This document shows, piece after piece, positions 7,930 to 15,625 of a stretch of 24,370 nucleotides of DNA. The position numbers were made by a program, and so were the translations under genes. The stretch comes from Proteiniphilum sp. UBA5283 (GTDB lineage Bacteria; Bacteroidota; Bacteroidia; Bacteroidales; Dysgonomonadaceae). A model generated the notes under the pieces. The model was not told the DNA's origin, did not search any database, and saw only the letters and a program-made list of their open reading frames with translations. The stretch spans positions 25,182 through 49,551 of the forward strand of contig DHSP01000061.1 in assembly GCA_002408485.1 (NCBI GenBank), written 5' to 3'. Every line of letters starts with the position of its first letter. The first letter of the stretch is position 1.

Positions 7930-10900
7930 ATGAAGCCGTCCGAAATTATTACAATGCGGGAGCAGCATCGGGAGAGGATTCTTCCTGATGAGCCGATGAT
8001 GCTTGTGGGGATGGGTACCTGTGGTGTCGGAAATGGGGCCGGTGCAGTATATGACCGTATTATGAGGCAGATAGCGGAGGATGGCATCAAGTGCAGGCTC
8101 AAGCAGACAGGATGTTTCGGTTTCTGTGCCGTAGAGCCGGTGGTCATGCTGTACCGGCCGGGTGTGCCAATGCTGGTCTACAGCAAAGTGAACGAAAAGG
8201 ATGCGGCCCGCATCGTTGAAAGCATTGTAAAAGGCAGGATCTGCCGGAGTAAGCTTTTGTGCAGGATCGACAGATGGGATTTCCTGACCTCGAAGGTGGA
8301 GTTTGGCAAAGGATATGAGGATGTTCCTCATTGGGATGAGATTCCTTTTTTTAAGGGACAACAGAAGGTGGTGTTGCGCCACGCCGGGCTCATTGATCCC
8401 GAGGAAATCCGGGATTATATTGCTGTTGGAGGTTACAACGCCCTGGCAAAGGTGCTTGCTGGTTTTACGCCGGCCGAGGTAATCAGCGAAGTGACTCTGT
8501 CGAACCTTCGCGGACGCGGCGGCGCCGGCTTCCCTGCCGGGGTAAAGTGGACTCTTATGCAGAAGCAGGAGTCTGATCGCAAGTATATTATCTGCAATGC
8601 CGATGAGGGTGACCCCGGCGCCTATATGAACCGCAATGAGATTGAGAGCGATCCCCATATGTTAATCGAGGGGATGCTGATTGGCGCTTATGCGATGGGT
8701 GCCGATAGTGGAATTGCTTATGTAAGAGCCGAGTATCCTCTCGCCGTGAAGCGGTTGAAAAAAGCGATCGCGCAGGCTGAGGAGCTGGGGCTGTTGGGTG
8801 TGGATATTTTGGGTTCCGGACTGAACTTCAGGCTGGATGTGGTGGAGGGAGCCGGCGCATTTGTCTGCGGTGAAGAGACGGCGCTGATCGCTTCCATCGA
8901 AGGGAAAGCCGGCCGGCCGATGCCGCGTCCTCCCTATCCGGCAAGCAGGGGGTTGTATGGAAGACCCACAAACATCAACAACGTGGAGACCTGGTGCAAC
9001 GTGCCGGTCATCATGGAGAAAGGGAGTGCATGGTTTAAGGCTATCGGAACGGAAAAAAGTGCCGGCACGAAAGTGTTCTCGCTGGTCGGCAAGGTAAAGA
9101 ATACCGGGTTGGTGGAACTTCCGCTTGGCTCCAGGCTGGAGCAATTCGTTTTTGCCATTGGTGAAGGGACGGGCACCTCCAAACGGGTGAAAGCGGTGCA
9201 GACTGGAGGACCATCGGGAGGCTGCATACCGTTGGAGTATTTTTCTACACCTGTCGACTACGAATCGCTGAGCAGCATAGGGGCGATCATGGGTTCGGGC
9301 GGAATGGTGGTGATGGATCAGGACAACTGCATGGTGGATGTGGCGCGCTATTTCCTCGAATTCAATGCCGGGGAGTCGTGTGGCAAATGCACGCCCTGCC
9401 GCGAAGGACTTGCCCAGGCACTCGCCATCCTTACGCGCATCACCCGGGGACAGGGCACTGCTACCGACCTGGCCATGCTTGAACTGCTTGGCGGTGTAAT
9501 CAAAGATTCGTCGCTCTGTGCGCTCGGACAGACAGCTCCCAATCCGGTCATGACGACATTGAAATATTTCCGGCATGAGTACGAGGAGCATATCAGGGAG
9601 AAGCGCTGTCATGCCGGTACCTGCGAGTCCCTATTCCCGGCGCTGTGCGAAAATAGTTGCCCGTTACATATGGATATCCCCGGATATATTGAACTGATAA
9701 AGGAGGGGAGGTGGGAGGATGCTTTTGAACTTACCCTGCGCGACAATCCATTGCCGGGTACGCTGGGCCGCATCTGCCATTTTCATTGTCAGATGCGCTG
9801 CCGGAGGGAGATGCTCGATCAGCCTGTTTCGCAGGGTGAGATACACCGCTACCTGGCCGATACCATCTATCAACTCGGGAAAGAGGAGGATATATACCGG
9901 AGACTGATCAAAGAGAAGCTGGCACCCACCGGAAAAAGGATTGCCATTGTCGGCGCCGGTCCTGCGGGACTCACGGCCGCCTTTTATCTCGTACGTCTGG
10001 GGCACGATGTGAGGGTCTATGATGCGATGCCCGAGGCGGGCGGCGTCCTCCGTTATGGTATTCCTCAATATCGTCTACCCAGGGAGATTTTGCAAAAAGA
10101 GATAAAAATAATCAGAAGGCTTGGTGTTCAATTTAAAATGAATCGTCGACTGGGAAGGAATCTCTCGCTGGACGAATTGAAAAAAGAGTCTGATGCTCTC
10201 TTTATGGCGATAGGAGCATGGGAAGATGTTGCAATAAACATCCCGGGTGAAAATGCGACAGGTGTGTATGCAGGGAGTGAGATCCTGAAGGAGATGGCAA
10301 TGGGTGAAATTCCGCGAACAGGGCAATGTGTTGTGATTGTGGGTGCGGGCAATGTGGCCGTCGATGTTGCGCGTTCTCTCCTGCGGCTGGGCAAAGAAGT
10401 GACCCTTGTATACCGTCGCGAAAAGAGCGATATGCCGGCCAATGCCGTGGAGATATCAGAGGCGGAAGAGGAGCAGATAAAATTTCGTTTCCTCGCAGCC
10501 CCACACGAAATTGTTGCTGATAGTTCGGGGCTTGTCAGGGCGCTGCGCATCGAAAAAATGAGACCCGGAAACATCGATCGTTCCGGAAGAAGGAACCCTG
10601 TTGCGACGGGATTGTTTGAGGAAATACCCTGCGATTCCCTGATTCTGGCAATCGGAGAGCGGGTCTCTTCGGAAGGGCTGGCAGGCGGGATGTCGCTGAC
10701 AAGGGATGGACGGATTGCCGTGGACCGGTTTACCTTCCGGACGTCTGATCCTGTAATCTACGCCGGCGGCGACGCTGTCAGCGGTCCCGCAACCGCTGCT
10801 GAGGCAATGGGAATGGCAAAGAGGGCCGCTGCTGCCATCGACAGGGCACTGATGGGTAAAGAGAGATTTCCTCTTTTGTCTCGCGAATTCTATTATGGGA

Positions 10901-11064
10901 ATGAGGTTCCCCTGAATCCGAAGCCAAGCCCAAAAAATGTAGCCAGAAAGCTCTCTGTGAGAGACCGGGTGAATAATTTCAACGAGATCTCCTTCGGGTT
11001 TACGGGTGAGCAGGCGCAGAATGAAGTGAAGAGGTGTCTTCGATGTGATGTCCGATGTCAATAG
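7930..11064 (+). CDS. HydB/NuoF-GltD fusion flavoprotein (NADH and NADPH modules)
   Basis: This 1044-aa protein is predicted to carry FMN, FAD and several Fe-S clusters. Residues 1-110 form a thioredoxin-like domain with C31, C62 and C66 but Gly at the usual fourth Cys. About 130-550 is the NuoF/HydB core: FMN/NADH loop RGRGGAGFP (194-202), DEGDPGAYMNR, and the N3 cluster ligands C484, C487, C490, C530. Where an ordinary HydB continues into a 2x[4Fe-4S] ferredoxin, this one has a GltD/NfnB-type unit: Cys-rich C560, C565, C573, C577, C616, C620, C624, then the FAD loop IVGAGPAGL (from 673), the NAD(P)H loop IVGAGNVAVD (803-812), YRRE (828-831, typical of NADPH binding) and AGGDAVSGPATAAEA. It ends CLRCDVRC. 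Presumed role (inference): link NAD(H), NADP(H) and the HydA partner in one complex. It lies 9 bases after hydC and 16 before hydA. Confidence 0.9.
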   Translation: MKPSEIITMREQHRERILPDEPMMLVGMGTCGVGNGAGAVYDRIMRQIAEDGIKCRLKQTGCFGFCAVEPVVMLYRPGVPMLVYSKVNEKDAARIVESIVKGRICRSKLLCRIDRWDFLTSKVEFGKGYEDVPHWDEIPFFKGQQKVVLRHAGLIDPEEIRDYIAVGGYNALAKVLAGFTPAEVISEVTLSNLRGRGGAGFPAGVKWTLMQKQESDRKYIICNADEGDPGAYMNRNEIESDPHMLIEGMLIGAYAMGADSGIAYVRAEYPLAVKRLKKAIAQAEELGLLGVDILGSGLNFRLDVVEGAGAFVCGEETALIASIEGKAGRPMPRPPYPASRGLYGRPTNINNVETWCNVPVIMEKGSAWFKAIGTEKSAGTKVFSLVGKVKNTGLVELPLGSRLEQFVFAIGEGTGTSKRVKAVQTGGPSGGCIPLEYFSTPVDYESLSSIGAIMGSGGMVVMDQDNCMVDVARYFLEFNAGESCGKCTPCREGLAQALAILTRITRGQGTATDLAMLELLGGVIKDSSLCALGQTAPNPVMTTLKYFRHEYEEHIREKRCHAGTCESLFPALCENSCPLHMDIPGYIELIKEGRWEDAFELTLRDNPLPGTLGRICHFHCQMRCRREMLDQPVSQGEIHRYLADTIYQLGKEEDIYRRLIKEKLAPTGKRIAIVGAGPAGLTAAFYLVRLGHDVRVYDAMPEAGGVLRYGIPQYRLPREILQKEIKIIRRLGVQFKMNRRLGRNLSLDELKKESDALFMAIGAWEDVAINIPGENATGVYAGSEILKEMAMGEIPRTGQCVVIVGAGNVAVDVARSLLRLGKEVTLVYRREKSDMPANAVEISEAEEEQIKFRFLAAPHEIVADSSGLVRALRIEKMRPGNIDRSGRRNPVATGLFEEIPCDSLILAIGERVSSEGLAGGMSLTRDGRIAVDRFTFRTSDPVIYAGGDAVSGPATAAEAMGMAKRAAAAIDRALMGKERFPLLSREFYYGNEVPLNPKPSPKNVARKLSVRDRVNNFNEISFGFTGEQAQNEVKRCLRCDVRCQ

Positions 11065-11080
11065 ATAAAATAAGCATACG

Positions 11081-12853
11081 ATGGAAGTCACGATAAATAA
11101 TCAGACAGTTCGGGTAGCTGAAGGGAGTACCATCTGGCAGGCATGCCGCATGGCGGGCATTCGTGTGCCTTCGTTGTGTTATCTGAAAGATGTGTCTCAG
11201 AACGCTTCATGTGGCGTGTGTGTGGTTGAGGTGAAGGGGGCCAGGTCGTTGTTGCGATCCTGCGTCACAAAGATCGCCGAAGGAATGGAGATATTGACAG
11301 ACAGTCCCCGTGCCATGGAGGCACGGAGGCTGAACGTGGAGTTGTTGCTGGCCAACCACCCACAGGATTGTTTGATCTGTGACCGGAGCGGAAGCTGCGA
11401 ACTGCAGCAGCTAGCCTATGCACTGGGAATCAATGGGAGACGCTTTGAGCGAACCCGGAAAGAATATTATAGAAAAGATGATTCGTCTCTTTCCCTGGTA
11501 CGCGATCCGGAAAAATGCATTCTTTGCGGGCGGTGTGTCGCTGTCTGCAGCAATGTGCAAAGTGTGAAAGCAATTGATTTTGCGGGGCGAGGCCTTAAAA
11601 CGAAAATTTCCACGTTCCTTGACGAAGGTTTGGGGCTTGTGGCCTGCACAAATTGCGGCCAGTGCGCACTCGTATGCCCGACGGGTGCCATCACGGAAAA
11701 AAGCGCTGTTGGCGAAGTGAGGAAAGCCTTGCAGGATCCGGAAAAAGTGGTTCTTGTGCAAACCGCGCCTGCTGTGCGTGTGGGTATCGGAGAGGCCATG
11801 GGCATGCCTTATGGAAGTCTTGTTACCGGGCAGATGGTGGCCGGGTTAAGGCGTCTTGGCTTTTCGAAGGTCTTTGACACCGATTTTGCGGCGGACCTTA
11901 CCATTGTGGAAGAAGGCAACGAGCTGCTCCATCGCATTCATAACGGTGGCATTTTGCCGATGATCACCTCCTGCTCTCCGGGTTGGATCAAGTTTATCGA
12001 GCATTTCTATCCGGAGCAGCTTGGGCATTTGTCTACCTGTAAGTCGCCACAACAGATGTTTGGTGCGGTGGCCAAGACCTATTATGCTGAAAAGACGGGT
12101 GTCGATCCCCGAAAGATTGTGGTGGTCTCGATTATGCCCTGCACTGCAAAAAAATACGAAGCCCGCAGACCGGAAATGGATGGAGCATTCCAGTACTGGA
12201 AAGAGAAGATGAATCTTTCGGAAGAGGATCACTTCTATGATGTCGATTTTTCTCTTACTACCCGGGAGCTGGCACGCATGTTTCGTGAAACGGGCATCGA
12301 ATTTACACAACTTCCGAACGAGGAGTTTGACAGTCCTTTGGGAAAGTCGACCGGTGCGGCAGTGATATTTGGTTCCACGGGCGGGGTGATGGAGGCCGCG
12401 TTAAGGACTGCCTACGAGATCTATACAGGGAGCTGCCTGGAGGATGTCGATTTTTACGCTATCCGAGGCCTGGAAGGGATTAGGGAAGCCGATATAAACC
12501 TGAACGGGGCCATTGTGAAGGTAGCAGTTGCACATACATTGAAAAATGCGGGCATCCTGCTTGATCAGATAAGGAGCGGCACATCCCCATATACCTTCAT
12601 CGAGGTGATGGCATGCCCGGGAGGCTGTCTGGGCGGAGGTGGACAACCTATACCGACCAATGCGGAGGTGTGCGCAAAAAGAGCGGCATCCATCTATCTT
12701 GAAGACGAGCATAAGGCGATGCGCAAATCACATGAAAACCCGGATATTATCAGTCTGTACGATGATTTTCTTATAGAGCCGCTGGGGGAGAAATCGCATC
12801 ATCTGCTGCATACGCACTATGTTGAAAGGGGAAATTTCAATTTTAGCATTTGA
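11081..12853 (+). CDS. hydA: [FeFe]-hydrogenase catalytic subunit HydA-like, set 1, with TSCSPGW motif
   Basis: This 590-aa subunit has a plant-type [2Fe-2S] domain (1-80), a HxxxCxxCxxxxxC cluster (HPQDCLICDRSGSC), two [4Fe-4S] sites (CILCGRCVAVC, CTNCGQCALVC), the H-cluster domain, and the small-subunit tail (SHENPDIISLYDDFL, SHHLLHTHY). H-cluster motifs are TSCSPGW (296-302), MPCTAKKYE (C354) and MACPGGC (C512, C516). By spacing to Clostridium pasteurianum CpI, S299 stands where the cluster ligand C300 should be. The proton path is kept: C298, E278, E281, R285, S318. It may therefore be an active hydrogenase with a Ser ligand, or an enzyme that only relays electrons. The partners upstream argue for a HydABC-like complex exchanging electrons between pyridine nucleotides, ferredoxin and perhaps H+. 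A Cys-to-Ser change by one base error cannot be ruled out. Confidence 0.9.
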   Translation: MEVTINNQTVRVAEGSTIWQACRMAGIRVPSLCYLKDVSQNASCGVCVVEVKGARSLLRSCVTKIAEGMEILTDSPRAMEARRLNVELLLANHPQDCLICDRSGSCELQQLAYALGINGRRFERTRKEYYRKDDSSLSLVRDPEKCILCGRCVAVCSNVQSVKAIDFAGRGLKTKISTFLDEGLGLVACTNCGQCALVCPTGAITEKSAVGEVRKALQDPEKVVLVQTAPAVRVGIGEAMGMPYGSLVTGQMVAGLRRLGFSKVFDTDFAADLTIVEEGNELLHRIHNGGILPMITSCSPGWIKFIEHFYPEQLGHLSTCKSPQQMFGAVAKTYYAEKTGVDPRKIVVVSIMPCTAKKYEARRPEMDGAFQYWKEKMNLSEEDHFYDVDFSLTTRELARMFRETGIEFTQLPNEEFDSPLGKSTGAAVIFGSTGGVMEAALRTAYEIYTGSCLEDVDFYAIRGLEGIREADINLNGAIVKVAVAHTLKNAGILLDQIRSGTSPYTFIEVMACPGGCLGGGGQPIPTNAEVCAKRAASIYLEDEHKAMRKSHENPDIISLYDDFLIEPLGEKSHHLLHTHYVERGNFNFSI

Positions 12854-13121
12854 AGTGATCCTGATTAAAGAGACAAAGCACGCGAATTAATTTGTGATAA
12901 ATTATATTAAATTAAAAAAAACCGCTTACTTTGCAGAGCAGGGTTGATCAAGGGTTTAATCGGATGGAAAATAGGCTGAAATATCTGTTTTTGTGTGGCT
13001 TTGAGATGTTGTTGTTGACGAGGTGTATTTGATGAAATAATTAAAATATATGTGAAAAGTTTCTGGCGATGTGTTTCAAAAAAATCGAATAGCTGCTTTT
13101 GTACATTGTTTATATTAAAAA
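12854..13121. other. AT-rich gap between set 1 and the regulatory block
   Basis: These 268 bases hold no gene I can support. No clear hairpin terminator follows hydA. The closest promoter-like motif is TACTTTGC at 12927-12934, one base short of the -7 consensus and without a spaced -33 box. A half-match to the 22-bp palindrome (ATTAAAGA near 12864) has no partner half. The gap length suggests that the regulatory block has its own promoter here, but I cannot place it. Confidence 0.4.
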
Positions 13122-13466
13122 ATGAATTTACAAAGGATAAACGAAATAATTGACGGTACAATTCGACTCGATTGTAGTTCGTTTCATGATTACACAAACG
13201 CTTTTGCCTCCGATCTGATGAGCGACGTACTGCGTTTTCAGATGGAAAAGACTGTCCTTATCACAGGGTTGTGTACAATACAAGCAATACGTACGGCGGA
13301 GATTATCAATATCTCCTGTATTATTTTCGGCCGGGGTAAGCAGGTGACCGAGGAAATGCTGATTTTGGCTAAAGAACATCGTATATCGATTGTTGTCTCC
13401 GGGGCTACAGTTTTCGAGATAGCCGGAAAATTGTACCAAAATGGGCTGAAGCCCATTCCCAGATGA
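13122..13466 (+). CDS. DRTGG-domain-like protein, first copy
   Basis: This 114-aa soluble protein resembles the small stand-alone DRTGG-type proteins found beside [FeFe]-hydrogenase genes in fermentative anaerobes. The visible pattern is SDLMSDV (about 31-37), a beta-rich middle, and the end SGATVFEIAGKLYQNG. The literal DRTGG motif is degenerate, so the name rests on overall pattern and context. It is clearly paralogous to the protein at 15278, which has SDLLSDV and SGLPAFETAGRLYQ at the same places. No catalytic residues are evident. The stop overlaps the start of the next gene (ATGA), so the two are translationally coupled. It may be a ligand-binding or switch protein for the adjacent ATPase (inference). 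Confidence 0.7.
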   Translation: MNLQRINEIIDGTIRLDCSSFHDYTNAFASDLMSDVLRFQMEKTVLITGLCTIQAIRTAEIINISCIIFGRGKQVTEEMLILAKEHRISIVVSGATVFEIAGKLYQNGLKPIPR

Positions 13467-13921
13467 AGATGCATTACGACATAGAGGGAGGTAATTTCAG
13501 CGCAGCCGGGCGAGCAAGCTCGGAAATAAAGAAGACCCTGAAGCAGTTTAATATAGCACCGGCTCTTGTGCGTAGAATTGCCATAGCGCTCTACGAGGCC
13601 GAAGTGAATGTGGTGGCGCATGCATGGAAAGGGACCATGAACGTGGATCTCACGCCGGAGGGCATCAATGTGGTAGTGGAAGATGAGGGGCCTGGCATCG
13701 AAGATATTGGCAAGGCGATGGAGGAGGGCTTTTCTACTGCCAGCGACAGGGTCCGTCAGATGGGATTTGGCGCCGGGATGGGGTTGCCCAATATCCGGAA
13801 AAACTGCGACGAGATGTACCTATCGTCCACACCCGGAGTAGGAACACGTCTTGAAATAAAAGTATATTTTGGTGCTTCTTCAGTTTGTGAGAGTTGTCAC
13901 CGTAATTTTCCTGCAGAATGA
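13463..13921 (+). CDS. RsbW-like anti-sigma/serine kinase ATPase
   Basis: This 152-aa GHKL-fold ATPase is of the RsbW/SpoIIAB kind. The N box is EAEVNVVAHA (45-54), the G1 box is VEDEGPGI (72-79), and the G2 box is GFGAGMGLPNI (from 101). No sensor or histidine phosphorylation domain is present. Relatives phosphorylate a STAS-type partner on Ser/Thr or hold a sigma factor, but neither partner is encoded in the window. Unusually, the protein ends with a short tail holding C142 and C145 (CESCHRNF), which could bind metal or respond to redox state. It overlaps its neighbours by 4 bases on each side, including the sensory hydrogenase downstream. That coupling suggests it carries the signal from that protein (inference). 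Confidence 0.82.
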   Translation: MKMHYDIEGGNFSAAGRASSEIKKTLKQFNIAPALVRRIAIALYEAEVNVVAHAWKGTMNVDLTPEGINVVVEDEGPGIEDIGKAMEEGFSTASDRVRQMGFGAGMGLPNIRKNCDEMYLSSTPGVGTRLEIKVYFGASSVCESCHRNFPAE

Positions 13922-15306
13922 AAGACAGGAACTACATACATTCCATACAAATTGATACCTCCAAGTGTATCGGTTGTTCGCATTGCATGCGAGTCTGTTC
14001 CACACAGGCTATCCGGATTGTGGAGGGCTTTGCGCGCATACAACCGGGAAGGTGTGTCGATTGTGGAGAATGCTACCGTGTTTGCCCGCAGCGGGCTGTG
14101 TATGCGAAAGACGATGGCTTGGATGCCGTGAGCAGTGAGGGATACCGGATTGCACTGGTTCCTTCCGTCTTTATCGGACAGTTTCCATCCGAATATTCAG
14201 CGACTAGAGTGCTGGATGCCGTGAAGCAGGTGGGCTTTGACGAAGTATTTGAGGTAGAACAGGCGGTGGACTTCATGAAGGAAGCCTATAAATCGATTGC
14301 GGAGAAGAGCGTTTCCCGTCCGCTCATCAGTTCTTTTTGTCCCGCTGTCGTCCGGCTTATCCAGGTACAGTATCCTTCCCTTACCGAGCTGATTATGCAG
14401 GTAAAGGCGCCTCATGACATCGCAGCTCTCTATCTGCGGAAGTCGAAAGAGAAGGATGGGGGAATCCCCGAAAGGATATACATTTACTATGTAACCCCGT
14501 GTGCAGCAAAAACGGTGGCAGCCCGTGCTCCTGTCGGCGAGTTGCAGTCGCCCATCGATGCGACCATCAACATGACAGAGATCTTTAATAAAGCATCGAA
14601 AATTATGGTTGGGAATAAAAATTCCGGTCTGCACAAAACGTTTGCCAATATGAGCCCCGACTCGGTCAACTGGTCTTTGTCCGGGACCGAAAAAAAATAT
14701 TTTCCCGGGAGGAGCCTGGCTATTGACGGCATGGATAACGTGATTGAGTTCCTGGAGAAGCTGGAGTCGGGGCATATTTCCGGCATCGATTTCCTGGAGA
14801 TGAGAGCCTGTGATCAGGGCTGTGCCGGTGGTATTCTCTGTCCCGGAAACAGATTTCTCGCGGTGGAGCGGCTCGAGCACCGCCAGAAGAGACTACTAAA
14901 GTTGAAAGATACCCATGGCGGAAGCGAGAGAAACCCGCTCATGGCCTTTAAGGATACTCTTCACGGGCTTTCGGGGGTTGACCCGGTTTATCCGCGTGAA
15001 GGCTTACTCCTGGACGATGATATGGAGAAAACATTGATAAAGCTGCAGCGTATTGATCGGTTAATGAGTTACTTTCCTGGTTTTGATTGTGGTGCCTGTG
15101 GTGCGCCAGGCTGCAGAAGCCTTGCCGAAGATATTGTGAGAGGCAAAGCGAGCATCTCTCATTGCGTTTTTGTGCAGCGTGTTATGGAGAAAAATTACAA
15201 ACTGAGTCCTGATCAGGCCTTCGTGGTGATCGAAAAGATATGGGGCAGGAACAGGCTCAATAAATACAGAGACTCGGATGGAAAAGAATCTTTTACAGCT
15301 TATTGA
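13918..15306 (+). CDS. Sensory-type [FeFe] hydrogenase (HydS-like)
   Basis: The 462-aa protein starts with a two-cluster ferredoxin domain (CIGCSHCMRVC, CVDCGECYRVC). The H-cluster domain follows, and the protein ends with a further [4Fe-4S] motif, CGACGAPGCRS...SHC (PF04060-like). The four H-cluster ligands are present: C141 in SSFCPA, C195 in TPCAAK, and C298 and C302 in RACDQGCAGG. The proton-relay Cys of catalytic enzymes is F140 here, and the CpI Glu282 position is Ala, so fast H2 turnover is unlikely. These traits match the putative sensory [FeFe]-hydrogenase groups (C/D), although no PAS domain is attached. Likely role: read H2 or redox state and signal to the adjacent ATPases and DRTGG proteins. 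It overlaps the previous gene by 4 bases and the next by 29. Confidence 0.85.
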   Translation: MKDRNYIHSIQIDTSKCIGCSHCMRVCSTQAIRIVEGFARIQPGRCVDCGECYRVCPQRAVYAKDDGLDAVSSEGYRIALVPSVFIGQFPSEYSATRVLDAVKQVGFDEVFEVEQAVDFMKEAYKSIAEKSVSRPLISSFCPAVVRLIQVQYPSLTELIMQVKAPHDIAALYLRKSKEKDGGIPERIYIYYVTPCAAKTVAARAPVGELQSPIDATINMTEIFNKASKIMVGNKNSGLHKTFANMSPDSVNWSLSGTEKKYFPGRSLAIDGMDNVIEFLEKLESGHISGIDFLEMRACDQGCAGGILCPGNRFLAVERLEHRQKRLLKLKDTHGGSERNPLMAFKDTLHGLSGVDPVYPREGLLLDDDMEKTLIKLQRIDRLMSYFPGFDCGACGAPGCRSLAEDIVRGKASISHCVFVQRVMEKNYKLSPDQAFVVIEKIWGRNRLNKYRDSDGKESFTAY

Positions 15307-15625
15307 AGAGATGCATTATTCCTGTTTGTCTGGTAAAATGCTTCCCGATAGGGTAGTGAGGTCTGCTTATGTGTCAGATTTGCTGAGCGATGTGATGGGA
15401 AAGGCACAGCCGGGAATGGTGTGGATCACTTCGCAGGTGCACAAAAATATTGTGGCGGTAGCCTCACTCAAAGAGTTGAGTGCGGTCATCGTGGTCAATG
15501 AGCGGCATGTGGATCCTGAAGTGTTGGAGCATGCCGAAGCGGAAGAGGTGGTGATTCTCACATCCGGGCTGCCAGCCTTTGAAACTGCCGGGAGGTTATA
15601 TCAGAAATTGAACGAGATGGAATGA
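15278..15625 (+). CDS. DRTGG-domain-like protein, second copy
   Basis: This 115-aa protein is a paralogue of the one at 13122. Both have SDL(L/M)SDV near residue 30, an acidic helix, and an end with FE-AG-LYQ. The start codon lies inside the end of the hydS-like gene (29-base overlap), and the stop overlaps the next gene's ATG (ATGA), so expression is tightly coupled. No signal peptide or membrane segment is present. A binding or switch role next to the sensory hydrogenase is likely, but the ligand is unknown. The pairing of two copies on either side of the sensor suggests two arms of the pathway or a heterodimer (inference). Confidence 0.7.
   Translation: MEKNLLQLIEEMHYSCLSGKMLPDRVVRSAYVSDLLSDVMGKAQPGMVWITSQVHKNIVAVASLKELSAVIVVNERHVDPEVLEHAEAEEVVILTSGLPAFETAGRLYQKLNEME

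Noticed and set aside
12927..12934. TACTTTGC as promoter of the regulatory block
   Set aside because: It is one base short of TAnnTTTG and has no -33 box at 19-21 bases; it is also almost 190 bases from the first gene.
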